From contig BFEA01000353.1 in the NCBI GenBank assembly GCA_003427395.1, positions 880,203 through 918,480 of the forward strand: 38,278 nucleotides of DNA, given 5' to 3'. The notes under the pieces are model-generated. The model was not told the DNA's origin, searched no databases, and saw only the letters and a program-made list of their open reading frames with translations. Source of the stretch: Chara braunii. Taxonomy: Eukaryota; Streptophyta; Charophyceae; Charales; Characeae. Each line of letters starts with the position of its first letter. The stretch's first letter is position 1. Made by a program: the position numbers and the translations under genes. Positions 29,700-38,278 of the stretch are shown one piece after another.

Positions 29700-29736
29700 G
29701 GCCGGGTCTCCCCAAATTTATGGGGACTTCCCAGCC
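29700..29736. repeat. hairpin, unit 6 (variant core)
   Basis: Core TCCCCA-AATTTA-TGGGGA (29709-29726) inside outer arms GGCCGGG and TCCCAGCC, which pair except for one mismatch region. A diverged relative of units 1-5. Confidence 0.7.
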
Positions 29737-31725
29737 TTAACTGACCCAATCAAAACTCATGCAACGCTGCCTTCCTCTCAACCTTCCCCAAATGCAATCC
29801 CCTTCGCTCACAATCTGCTTTGACGCAATCAACAAACTGAAACTGAGATCGCACAGGCATTCCTTTACTTAGTCTGATTCGTATCCTGAAAGTCAAAGTC
29901 GGGGTCAAAGTAGGATACATGCAGCATACTCAGTCAAAACATAGCAAGAGGTACAGAAAGGGGTTATAACTGGGTTTATAGAGGGGGATGGGTGGTTACC
30001 TCTCAGTTCCCTGCCTCCAGAACTCCTCCTGAGTTCTGGCAGAGCTCCCGCAATCGATGGAGTAACCTCCCACGTAGGCCTTGCTGCGGTCCTACGGGTT
30101 GCAATCCCGCCTGCCGCCTTCCTCTCAGAACCAATGACCAGACTTAGAGTAAGAAAGGCAGGAGGAGAAACATTTAAGACTCTCAGATCCAAGGATGGTG
30201 CACTTAGACTCGCGTGAGAGGGCATCGATACCTTCAATCGCCTGAGGACCCCGCAATGGCAGCCAAAACGCGCTATGTCGATCAACCCACTGCCAAAACG
30301 CAGAGTAGCCTCACTTTGATAAACCTCCAGGTCGCCGCGGTAACTCCTCCCTCAAGCCTCGTCATTCCCCCAAGTCACAACGTCTCACCCGCTTGATCAG
30401 ACTGCCACTGCATAGGCGAGAACGACACACCGCCTCCCACCAATAATTTGGCTCACACTCAGACCTCCTTCAGCAGTTCTCAGCAGTTGGCGGTGTTCCA
30501 CCGTAGAGGTTTTCTCCAAACAACGAGCTCGGCCATCACGATGTGAATCCGAGCTTTCCTCCATAGTGGCGCCCTGCGCTCAAACCATGGTCACAGTGTT
30601 GCTCTATCTTAACTTCGGACAACAAACACCTCGCTGATGTCGGCTACCATACCCAAGGTACACACAAGCGCCGGCTGTGGAGACCACCGCCGTATCACAA
30701 TGAAGTGGCCTGCTGTAGCCTAAGACTTGTAAATGAAACCGCCGAACCCGAGTGTCAATGAGAGCATACTCTGGCCACCACCAACATACGTTGGGACCAT
30801 TACAAGCTTTTGCTTGAATTAAACGGTCGGATTCCCCTTATCCACGTCCATCTTGAGTTTGACAGTTCAAGGCTTAGGGAGAGTCTAACGTTTGCACCTG
30901 CTAGCGGCCCCACAGTTCGGCTCATAGCCCGGTTTTCGGCCTATCCCGCATCGCTAGCTCGCTGGCGTGGGCGCTTTCCCTCTAACACTACTGCTATGTC
31001 GAGATTGCGACTCACTGCAAGGGTCACACCAGCAGTGCAGATAAGCTTGATTGCGCTCCACCCTTCCTTTCGTGACTGTCCTCCTCCTCCCCGTGTTTCC
31101 TTCCTCAACCTCTATTTCCCCTCGCCTCTTACTCCGGCTCCGCTTGCTAGCTCTCTCCTCGTTCGCTATGCTATCCCACTTTGCTCTGCACACCAGCTCA
31201 AAAGGTCGACCAGGTTCACCCCACTTCAAATCCCCGTCAACCGCGTCAAGCGGCACATGCACGGCCCATCTATCGACCCTCTCGACGAGCACCATGGGGG
31301 TAAGGACAACTAAGGAGGGCAACACTTCTACTGAGGAGACAATCACCTCCGAGCTCGTGAAGCACATATCCGACGAAGGCCACAACAATGAACCCGAAGA
31401 GCAGTGACGCCTTCGTTCAAGTGTGTAAAAACAAGAATGAATCTGCTGCTAGAAGATGGCCGGATGCATGCACGCAGAGAGATACTGAGATATTGCTTCC
31501 ATCGTTAGGAGCAACACACCGGCCGATAGGTGTCTCTCCATCCTGTTGCAGGCCTAGCGCCACTTTCATCAGTCAAATGAGCAAAATCGAATGAATCTTT
31601 CACAGGAGACCAGCCAGGTGCGTTGTGTCTCCTCTATCTTTCTCTAATCCTGCTCTACTAATCCCAAAACTAAACGCTCCGTCGCAATCGCCTTCATCTA
31701 AAACCCCGTACCCATCTTTCCCTTC
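29737..31725. other. non-coding, one strong hairpin, no recognised gene
   Basis: CCAGAACTC-CTCCT-GAGTTCTGG (30017-30039) is a perfect 9-bp stem. It lies inside a wider pair GGTTAC/GTAACC (about 29993 and 30060). Overlapping open frames at 30810-31407 on plus and 30954-31388 on minus are C- or E/R-rich and resemble no family I know. I do not call either as a gene. Confidence 0.45.
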
Positions 31726-31726
31726 C

Positions 31727-31751
31727 ACTCGTTTTCATCTCAGAAACGAGT
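31727..31751. repeat. CTCG hairpin, unit a
   Basis: ACTCGTTT (31727-31734) pairs with AAACGAGT (31744-31751). First of three related hairpins. Confidence 0.7.
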
Positions 31752-31892
31752 AAAGACTCGATTTGCATTTGCCCGACTCACTACCTCCGCGCAGCCCGTT
31801 TTCTCACAGCACAAAAACTGATACTCCTTTCCCAGATCTAACTCCACCAACTAACCCGCAACGCTCTAAGGCCCTACGCTAGCACGTTCGCC

Positions 31893-31918
31893 CACTCGAT
31901 TTCATGAAAAATCGAGTG
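31893..31918. repeat. CTCG hairpin, unit b
   Basis: CACTCGATTT (31893-31902) pairs perfectly with AAATCGAGTG (31909-31918), loop CATGAA. A T-rich stretch follows. Confidence 0.8.
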
Positions 31919-32071
31919 AGTTTTCTTTAATTTCTCCCTTCGACATAGCCTTCTTCCACCATCTTCCGTGCACTGCTTCTCTTCGTACCTCCATCTCTAC
32001 TAACTTTCAACTGAAACTAACAGCGCCACTGGATTCGCAATGATCGAGAACCCCTATGTAGCGTCCTCCCA

Positions 32072-32097
32072 CGCTCGATTCCGATCAGAATCGAGCG
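32072..32097. repeat. CTCG hairpin, unit c
   Basis: CGCTCGATTC (32072-32081) pairs perfectly with GAATCGAGCG (32088-32097), loop CGATCA. It differs from unit b at two paired positions, with both partners changed. Confidence 0.8.
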
Positions 32098-32099
32098 AG

Positions 32100-32955
32100 C
32101 CATACTTCTTTGGCTGCGCCCAGGCCTGCTCCCTGCCATCTTCTCTCTCACTCAAGTCCGAATGCACTTGGCGCTTTATCCCGTCTGGATTCATTCGCTT
32201 GGTTTCTTTCTTTTACTAACTCCCCTTCACCTCGTTTACTGCTAGTCCCGCCATCTCTGACTCCCCTCTCCGCTTCGCAAACTCTCCTCCATCCCCTTGC
32301 GCACCTACCTTGATTGCCTGTTCGGGTGCACTCGTTTTCACCCCGACTCTCATCCTCACCTCCTTCCGCTCCCTCACATGCATTACCTTGCACACACCCG
32401 GCGCGACTCTGCGCTCGGCTTCTTTCACCTCGGTCGCCTGCCTTCCCTGCCGTTGTTTGCCATCTGGCCTAGCGCTCGTTAGAGCGGCCCGCCCGGCGAC
32501 TTCAACGTCTGGAGGGCTTCTGAGGAGTCGACCACCAGGTGGCTCTAGCCCTCGCTCCTTTACCCCGCGGCCCGACGAAGCCCCTGCAGCAGTGTAGCCG
32601 CAGTCTCCCGGACAGCCTCCCCTGGCTCTCTACTAGAGACACCCCTTGGTCCCATGCGCGCAGCTGCCAGAGCCCGCGTCCCCGCGGGCATGCTCATAGC
32701 CAAACCCCTCATAGCAGACCGTAGCCGGCGGACGACGCACCCGTGGCAACCCTCGCTAGCCTCGGGCTGCAGTCCCACAGACCCGCCCGGAAATGTTCTC
32801 CGATTCCCTTCCACCTCGGACTACCGATGCTCTCCAAGTAGGAAGCGAGGGAAGCCACGACCACGGAAATGCGGCCGATCTTCCGCACATTGACAGCAAA
32901 AATAGAGAACTATCGCCGGTACCCCGGACATGTGGGAATCCGCAAGTCAAACATA
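32100..32955. other. C-rich non-coding, nothing recognised
   Basis: Several overlapping open frames on both strands, all biased by C-rich composition. CACTCGTTTTCA near 32328 looks like the left half of another CTCG hairpin without its partner. Confidence 0.4.
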
Positions 32956-32959
32956 GGAG

Positions 32960-33583
32960 AATAGAAATACGGCGCTAAAAGGAAATGTCCAGAAAATGCT
33001 ACCACCGATCGGACGCCGCAGACGGTAAAGTCAAAGGGGATGGCCCCGCCGACCCCTCGGTTCCTTGCACTACTTTGATATCCCTGCGCCGTCACCGCCC
33101 GATCTCGATCCTTGAATCTCTTTGATGAAAGTCGGACGACGTAACCGTTAATGCTAGGCCCAAGTCTGGGTTTAGCTCTGACGGACGCCTAAATAAACGG
33201 ACACCGCGCGACGCGCGGGCCTACTAAACATACTCCAAAGTCTCCTTGTCGTCAATGTTGCTCTCCGTACGTACGCATAGGTCACAGGCAAGCACATCTA
33301 TCAATAAGACAAAATCTTTTTAATCCCAACTTAATCAGAAGTAAAAAAAAAATCTGACCGGCGACTACGCCGACTTTCACAATCATCAATAAAAAATTAG
33401 AGAGATCACGCGCGCCTCAAATCTGCGCGCCCACACACTCTCTACTCTAGCCAACCAATCAGCCAACGTAAACCTCAGACACAGCCGCGCCTCGCGCGAA
33501 ATATTTAATCTTTAAACCAAAGCTATTTTATGTCGCTTGCAAAAGCTAGGGCGGATACCCTTGCAAGGGTATTCGCACCGACA
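32960..33583 (+). repeat. left inverted arm of 2.2-kb foldback element
   Basis: Matches the reverse complement of about 34482-35205. Best-conserved blocks are the inner end 33548-33583 (AGGGCGGATACCCTTG...), the stretch around 33405-33440 (ATCACGCGCGCCTCAAA, then GCCCACACACTCT), and CGACCCCTCGG near 33050 (matching AACCCCTCGG on the other arm). Identity falls outward and the outer limit is approximate. Confidence 0.8.
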
Positions 33584-33589
33584 ACGTCG

Positions 33590-33980
33590 AGGCATCATAG
33601 CAAGACTTAATGTTGACCACCTGGAGACCAAGCCTTATGTAGCATTTGACGAGCCTGTCTGGCCTCAGGTCCCCCACCCACAGTCGTCCAGATTGACTCA
33701 TAGCCGAGGGCCTGGATTGCATACAGTTGCAGTGTTCCCTTTGGTCCTGATGTCGGCTGGGTACCTGCATGCAAACAAGTGTGTGCGTCTGACCCGCGTC
33801 CTGGGCTGGGTACTCTTTGACTTTGACTGTTGGGCGTCCGATAGTTGACTTTAGTCAATTGTCACTCGTCCAGGCCGTGAATCTTTACGTGGGGTTCTTT
33901 TCCCCCTTCGGCCTGGGTCTGAGTGCGGCCTGGCAAGGCCCTCAGACATTCCACGAGGCATACTGCATGGGGTATTGCAC
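33590..33980 (-). mobile_element. solo LTR-like copy of gypsy 1 LTR, inside foldback
   Basis: High similarity to 6269-6635 throughout, same orientation, ending at the same TATTGCA boundary. It carries a ~16-bp block (GTGAATCTTTACGTGG) absent from the other copy. No gypsy coding sequence is adjacent, so it is a solo LTR or a captured fragment. No target duplication was identified. Confidence 0.7.
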
Positions 33981-34481
33981 GGATGTCCCGAAGGACTCTC
34001 CCAGCCCCTCGTATATACGCGCTCAGCCGCTTCTTCAGTCTGCATCCTGAAAGGAAGTTTTGCAAAGCACTTGATTTATTCCACATCAGTCCGGTCCATT
34101 GACAATGACATTGAGCTTTGCTAACCGGGAGCAAGTTGCGCTGAGCATCCTATCCTTGAGCATTCCTTGCTTGGCTTGGGCGGAACCTAACTGACACTCT
34201 AGGACCATAAGGTTGTGTACTGTTAAAAAGGGAAGAAAAAAAAAGAAGGTCAGCCAGGTTGAGCACTCTTGGATCATATCGAATGACAAGGAGAGGCGGC
34301 GGAGAGGTGGGGCTGGGAGAAGGGATGGAGGATCGGAAGGTCTTATTTCAAGCTTGAAGGCTCCCTTTCGTCTGAAACGGTTTTCACCTTTTAGCTGTAG
34401 CGAATGCAGGTCCCAGGGCTCGATCCCTTCTCACCTTACCTGTGTACAGTATCTGTGTCGACCTCGAGTGTTTGAACCCGC
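33981..34481. other. foldback centre, non-coding
   Basis: No protein recognised. GGCTCGATCCC (34417-34427) resembles a pol III B box and could mark a degenerate SINE, but no matching A box was found. Confidence 0.35.
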
Positions 34482-35189
34482 TGTCGGCGCGAATACCCTT
34501 ACAAGGGTATCCGCCCTGGTTCTTGCAAGTGACAGAAAATAAGTCTCGTTCGAAATTTGAGTACACTACACGAGTCGCCGTTGTGTTTTGTTCACGCTGA
34601 CTGAATGGTTGACTAGGAGCAAAGAGTGTGTGGGCGTGCATTTTTGAGGCGCGCGTGATGATTTTTATTCTTGATGCTATAGAGTCGGCGTTTCTGCCGA
34701 TAAAATTTTGACTTTGATTAAACTAGGACTACGGCGATCTTCCCTGTTGTTCTGACCATGACGTACGTGGAAGACGACATCGGGAGTAGTGTTGCTCTGG
34801 GTAGTACTTGGAGTGTGCGAAGGAATAGAACTGAACGGGTCTGTCGTGAGGTAGGCGCGACTTGACGGTTGTGGGCAAGCCGGTAGGTCAATGCGTTGGC
34901 TTGGAGCGTTTCAGTGCGACCGTGCAGCAAGCGGAACCCGTTCATATGGGCTTCCACTAGTGCCGATACCAACCTTAGGCATAACACTATTGGTAACGAC
35001 ATTGGACTTTCAAAGCGACGGTATAGGGATCGAGGGCGGGGATGGAACATCGGAGCGGCTGAAGATGCCGAGGGGTTGAGGGCCCGGCAGGGCTATCCCC
35101 CTTGGTTTTGTTGCCGGCCCATCCGTGGGCCCGGTCAACATAATTGAAAGGGGCGTCGACGGTCTCCTTTCCCGAAAAGCACTGTCGTA

Positions 35190-35205
<16 letters not shown>
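34482..35205 (-). repeat. right inverted arm of 2.2-kb foldback element
   Basis: Counterpart of 32960-33583. The inner 36 bp (34482-34517) pair with 33548-33583 with two mismatches. Homology extends outward with increasing divergence through 34640-34680 (GGCGCGCGTGAT), about 35030 (GGATCGAGGGCGGGGATGGA) and towards the ATT microsatellite. Arm lengths differ because of indels. Confidence 0.8.
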
Positions 35206-35249
<44 letters not shown>

Positions 35250-35250
35250 T
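35193..35250. repeat. (ATT)n microsatellite
   Basis: About 18-19 uninterrupted ATT units. It sits at the outer edge of the right foldback arm. Confidence 0.97.
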
Positions 35251-36230
35251 GTTGCCGGTCCTGCTTCTGGGACGCGGCACCGACATCGATACTAAGGTTA
35301 TTTGCGGGGTACCAGCCAGCGTGGGTTGAAGGTGCCAGCAGTCGAGGACCCTGACCACACGTCTCTGTCGGCGGGCCCATTTGGGTTCCGGCGTGTTCTG
35401 AATGCTGGCGAAATTCCTCTATCCTGCCCATGTTGAAGCACGGGCCAAGGAGTCAGCGGCTATGCCAACCAGTGGGTGTGTAGCCAACGAGGCGGAAGAA
35501 ACCGAGTGGCGGGAACCTCCTGCGGGTCCACCATCCGCCAACCATGATCTGCTGCAGGGCAGCTGTCCGCCGCTCGCGAGCTGCAGAGAGGGGTTTTGAG
35601 TGTGAGCATGCCAGTTGGGATTAGAAAGATGCAAAATGTGTCCAGACGGAGCGGCACAGGGCGCGGTAGGGAGGTCCACAGCGGTGCAGACTGCAGAGCT
35701 GTGCACATGAAACCCTTCTCCACTTCGGTCTTCAAAGTTTTCATTTGAATATCTGCTACTTCCATGAAGATCTGCGTTGGAACTAACCCTCACGGGGACT
35801 CACGCTTCAGGCTTTGCAGCGGGCCCGCGCCCTTCTACTCTTCACGACAGCCGAGCATAGGCCGCACACCCGGCACCGTGGGACCAGCAAAGTACTAAAT
35901 CACTATTGCTCTGAGCGACCAGGGCCTTGTCCCATCTGAAAAGGTACAGCGGTGTGACCAGAACCATACCCAAAACGTCGAATTGGTCTGTCCCAAAATC
36001 TGCATGTTTTGCAGATTTGGGGCCGTAGTGTGAGCACTACCGTCGGGACCAGAAAGGTGGTGAGCAATGGCTGAGCANGGCATAGCCAGAAGGAAGGCCA
36101 GCAGAGGCTGCAGTGGGTACTGCCGTGCAACTCGTCCGTCGGACCTTGGTGTACGGGCGAAAGACTATTTGAACCGGTATCTGGTTCCTCCCGAAGTTTC
36201 CCGCAAAGATGGGTGGAACTGCTGGGCCGT
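35251..36230. other. non-coding with a diverged duplication and a hairpin
   Basis: GTGTGAGCA..CC.GT.GGGA..AGAAAG occurs near 35600 and again near 36030, indicating an old ~430-bp spaced duplication. CCCAAAATCTGC and GCAGATTTGGGG (35992-36022) form a 12-bp stem with one mismatch. The overlapping short frames are not convincing as proteins. Confidence 0.4.
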
Positions 36231-36232
36231 TT

Positions 36233-36258
36233 AGCGCACGACAGTGTGACCGTGCGCT
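36233..36258. repeat. 8-bp perfect inverted repeat
   Basis: AGCGCACG and CGTGCGCT around a ~10-nt loop, about 25 bp before the tRNA-like segment. It may be part of the same retroposon. Confidence 0.6.
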
Positions 36259-36280
36259 GTAAATCGGAGGTGGGACTGAC

Positions 36281-36342
36281 GAGGGTAACTCAGTTGGTAC
36301 ACCTCAGAACTATTGAAATGCAGAGCTGAGTTCGAACTCCGT
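36281..36342 (+). repeat. tRNA-like head (SINE or tRNA pseudogene)
   Basis: Shows TAACTCAGTTGGTAC (A-box/D-arm pattern, 36286-36300) and GAGTTCGAACTCC (B box and T arm, 36328-36340) at tRNA-like spacing. The T arm is a perfect short stem with the TTCGAA loop. The D stem and acceptor stem are degenerate, so a working tRNA is unlikely. A tRNA-derived SINE head or a decayed tRNA gene both fit. The 3' end of such a SINE was not located. Confidence 0.72.
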
Positions 36343-36784
36343 TGGAAGTGGGTGAGTGAGATACTACAAACTCTGAGTTGCTAAAAGAACCGGTCCGCCA
36401 AGGATGATACTTCAGGACCACCACCCTGTCTGAATCCTTTGGGACATCTGTTAAGGTTGGAACAACACCCCAACTGTGGAGGCGGTCACGTGCGTTTGGG
36501 CCACATACCACGCCTACAAGTTCTTGTGCCTGAGCTTGCTCGTGCAGTCCGGCATAGTCATTCCCCACCTCCGAGTACCGGATGTGTCTGCACCACGCCT
36601 ACAAGTTTCATTCTTAAGGTGCGCCGATAGATTATTTCAGAGCTTGAGTATGATGCGGTTTCCGTATCATACTGTAATCATGTCTTATTATGCGGGTTAC
36701 ACACTTACACACATACCGGTGGAGGGATCCTCCCCATAGNGCTGCTGGTGGTGTGTCCCACCAGCTGTACCTTAGAGAGTTTTT

Positions 36785-36970
36785 AAAGCCACCTGGGGTG
36801 GTGATGTAGGGGATACGTGGGGGCCTGCAGATGATTCGTGGGAGCACGGAAAGGAGCATTGGGCTTCGGGAACAGTAAAAGCCACGTTGGGTGGTTATGT
36901 AGGGGACATACGTGGGGGACTGCAGATGACTCGTGGGAGCCCGGAGAGACTGGTGGGCTTCAGGAATGCG
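36785..36970. repeat. 93-bp tandem duplication
   Basis: The copies start at 36785 and 36878 (AAAGCCAC). Both contain GATGTAGGGGA or TATGTAGGGGA, ACGTGGGGG, CTGCAGATGA and TCGTGGGAGC in order. Identity is roughly 80 percent. Confidence 0.85.
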
Positions 36971-37020
36971 AGGGCAGGGATGAGGTCATTCTGGAGATGT
37001 GCGTGTCTGTTTGTGTATGT

Positions 37021-37050
37021 GTGCGGTGTCCATCTGATCCTTATGGGCAC

Positions 37051-37055
<5 letters not shown>
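37021..37055. repeat. GTGCGGTG/CACCGCAC inverted repeat
   Basis: Perfect 8-bp arms (37021-37028 and 37048-37055) that overlap the start of the CA microsatellite. Confidence 0.6.

Positions 37056-37082
<27 letters not shown>
37053..37082. repeat. (CA)15 microsatellite
   Basis: Uninterrupted CA dinucleotides. Confidence 0.97.
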
Positions 37083-37085
<3 letters not shown>

Positions 37086-37379
37086 ACTTTTATGTTTGTC
37101 AGTCTTTTTCCTATTGTCTGTCCTCCCTCTGATTTTTTCTAAGTATTTTCTCTGTGTGCCCAACCGAGCACCCTTAAGTAGTGCCAAACAGTCGGTGGTT
37201 CCTCGTTTGGAGGGCCAACTGCACTCTTAGGGGGGCCACTCGGTTCGGGATGTCTGTGTTGCCTATAGGTGATGACGGATGCTCGGCGGTGTGTTTCCCT
37301 GGCTCAGTGGGTGGTGGGAACCAACAGTCTGTGGGGTTCACCCGTGATGTGAGTAGGTGATGTGCTGCTTTGCTCCGTG

Positions 37380-37850
37380 TTGGATTTGTGGACGACCCCG
37401 CCTGCGCTCTACCACTGCCTTGCTGCCCGTTCCGCTTGCCTCGCAGGTCGTTCTTGGCATGCTGCTGTCTTCGCTGTGTAGTGTGACCGGGTTGTGATGT
37501 TGCCTTGCGCTTCGCTGCTTCGCTGCCTTGCCGCCCGCCCGCTGGTCGTGCCTCTGTGTCCTTTGCTTAAGTGCCTTGTTGTTTGGTTGTCGTGTTGGGG
37601 TCGCCTTGTGCCCCTCAGCATGGTCGCTCTGCTGCTGGTTCGCTTGCCCTCTCGTCCCTTGCAGTGTGGTTGTCTTGGTAGTGTTGCCTGGTGCTTCACT
37701 GCTTGGGTGCCCTGCTGCGAGTTCGGCGTGCCGTGTCGTTCGTGCAGTCGTTTTTGGCGTTGTGTAGCCATGTTGCCTCTACTGCGCTGCCTGGTGCTCC
37801 GCAGGGTTGTTGCCCACTGCTACGTTCCGCTTGGGGACAGTCTGCCTTCA
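37380..37850. repeat. low-complexity G/T/C-rich stretch upstream of ribozyme
   Basis: CTGCCTTGC, GCTTCGCTG, GTTGTCGTG-like words recur without a fixed period. The overlapping Leu/Cys/Val-rich frames (37494-38054 plus, 37409-37771 minus) follow from composition and are not called as genes. The sequence leads into the hammerhead at 37901. Confidence 0.5.
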
Positions 37851-37900
37851 ACAAGGGTCAAAGGGTTCATGACCCAAACCATCAAATACGGGGATTCCGC

Positions 37901-37956
37901 AGATTGTCGAGGGTTCAGCCTCCTGATGAGTCGGTGCAACTCCGACGAAACAATCT
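37901..37956 (+). ncRNA. hammerhead ribozyme, type III arrangement
   Basis: All parts of a self-cleaving hammerhead are present in order. Stem III 5' strand AGATTGT (37901-37907), then C at 37908, gives the GUC cleavage site. Stem I is GAGG/CCTC (37909-37912, 37919-37922) with loop GTTCAG. The core CTGATGA is 37923-37929. Stem II is GTCGG/CCGAC (37930-37934, 37942-37946) with loop TGCAACT. The core GAAA is 37947-37950. Stem III 3' strand CAATCT (37951-37956) continues pairing after the A of GAAA. No conserved core base is missing. Cleavage is predicted after 37908. Type III hammerheads are known from plant viroid-like RNAs and from retrozymes, which are small non-autonomous LTR retroelements carrying one ribozyme per LTR. 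The window ends 320 bp downstream, so the host element cannot be delimited. Confidence 0.93.
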
Positions 37957-38134
37957 TGTCATCATCGGTTTTTAATTTTTGTTTTTATTTTTTTCGGTCT
38001 TCGCTTTTTTTGGGGACTTGTATTTTTTTTGCTTTGCCTGCTTTCTGTGTTTGAGTGACGTCTGCCCTCCCGCCTCTCCCATGCCTTCCACCCATTGTCC
38101 TTTGATGTTGCCTGATGTCTTATGCTTGGGGTAT

Positions 38135-38196
38135 CCTTGTGTACTTGCACTTTTCTTTTGTCTTTCCTTGTGTACTTGCACTTTTCTTTTGTCTTT
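38135..38196. repeat. 31-bp tandem repeat, two copies
   Basis: CCTTGTGTACTTGCACTTTT followed by CTTTTGTCTTT, repeated exactly once, then the start of a third copy. TCTGCCCTCCC (about 38069 and 38221) also recurs on either side, so a larger ~150-bp period is possible. Confidence 0.9.
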
Positions 38197-38278
38197 CCTT
38201 GTTGTGTGCAGTTATGTATGGTCTGCCCTCCCACCTCCCCCGTGGCCCCCCGTCCTTGTGCCTTTCTGCAGTTTGTTG

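Noticed and set aside
30810-31407. Possible host gene on either strand
   Set aside because: Both strands are open for similar lengths with biased composition; no recognisable domain or splice structure.
31893-31930. Rho-independent-type terminator (stem plus T-run)
   Set aside because: Eukaryotic context and two related hairpins lack a T-run.
37494-38054. 186-residue Leu/Cys/Val-rich frame, and the opposing minus-strand frame
   Set aside because: Composition-driven in a G/T/C-rich tract, and it overlaps the hammerhead ribozyme.

Overview
This window looks like a repeat-dense, gene-poor piece of a large green-lineage (plant or charophyte-type) nuclear genome. The evidence is chromodomain-type Ty3/gypsy retrotransposons, an APE-type LINE, a tRNA-derived SINE head, a U6 snRNA fragment, microsatellites and assembly gaps (Ns). 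A charophyte such as Chara is only a guess from the style of the gag proteins. I found no intact host protein-coding gene. Every convincing coding region belongs to a transposable element, and all of these are broken by stops or frameshifts.

Layout. 1-4490: non-coding, AT-rich then C-rich, with a hairpin plus poly(A) tail, a perfect 15-bp inverted repeat, and a 165-bp imperfect foldback. 4496-6262: an antisense U6 snRNA fragment joined to a dispersed repeat, then a repeat-family copy interrupted by a 935-bp solo LTR with a 4-bp target duplication. 6269-11746 (minus): decayed gypsy element 1 (LTR, chromodomain, integrase, RNase H, RT, protease, gag). 11785-16204 (minus): decayed LINE. 16690-18560: arrays of GCCACGTCAGC-like motifs and a head-to-head palindrome with arms of about 550-575 bp. 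18560-21270: CpG-rich sequence, clustered hairpins, and three 120-bp tandem repeats. 21272-29474 (plus): gypsy element 2 (5' LTR remnant, PBS, leader, gag-pol with in-frame stops, PPT, full 3' LTR). 29475-32950: an array of short hairpins, then unassigned sequence with a second set of hairpins. 32960-35205: a large foldback element with long, diverged inverted arms and an LTR copy in its centre. 35250-38278: tandem repeats, a tRNA-like SINE head, microsatellites and, at 37901-37956, a complete hammerhead ribozyme.

The most notable signals are structural RNA/DNA features rather than proteins: (1) the hammerhead ribozyme, which suggests a retrozyme-like or other ribozyme-bearing repeat running off the right edge; (2) a family of six short hairpins flanking gypsy 2 whose inner core is constant while the outer arms differ but stay complementary; (3) a second trio of hairpins with the same kind of compensatory change; and (4) two independent kilobase-scale foldbacks.
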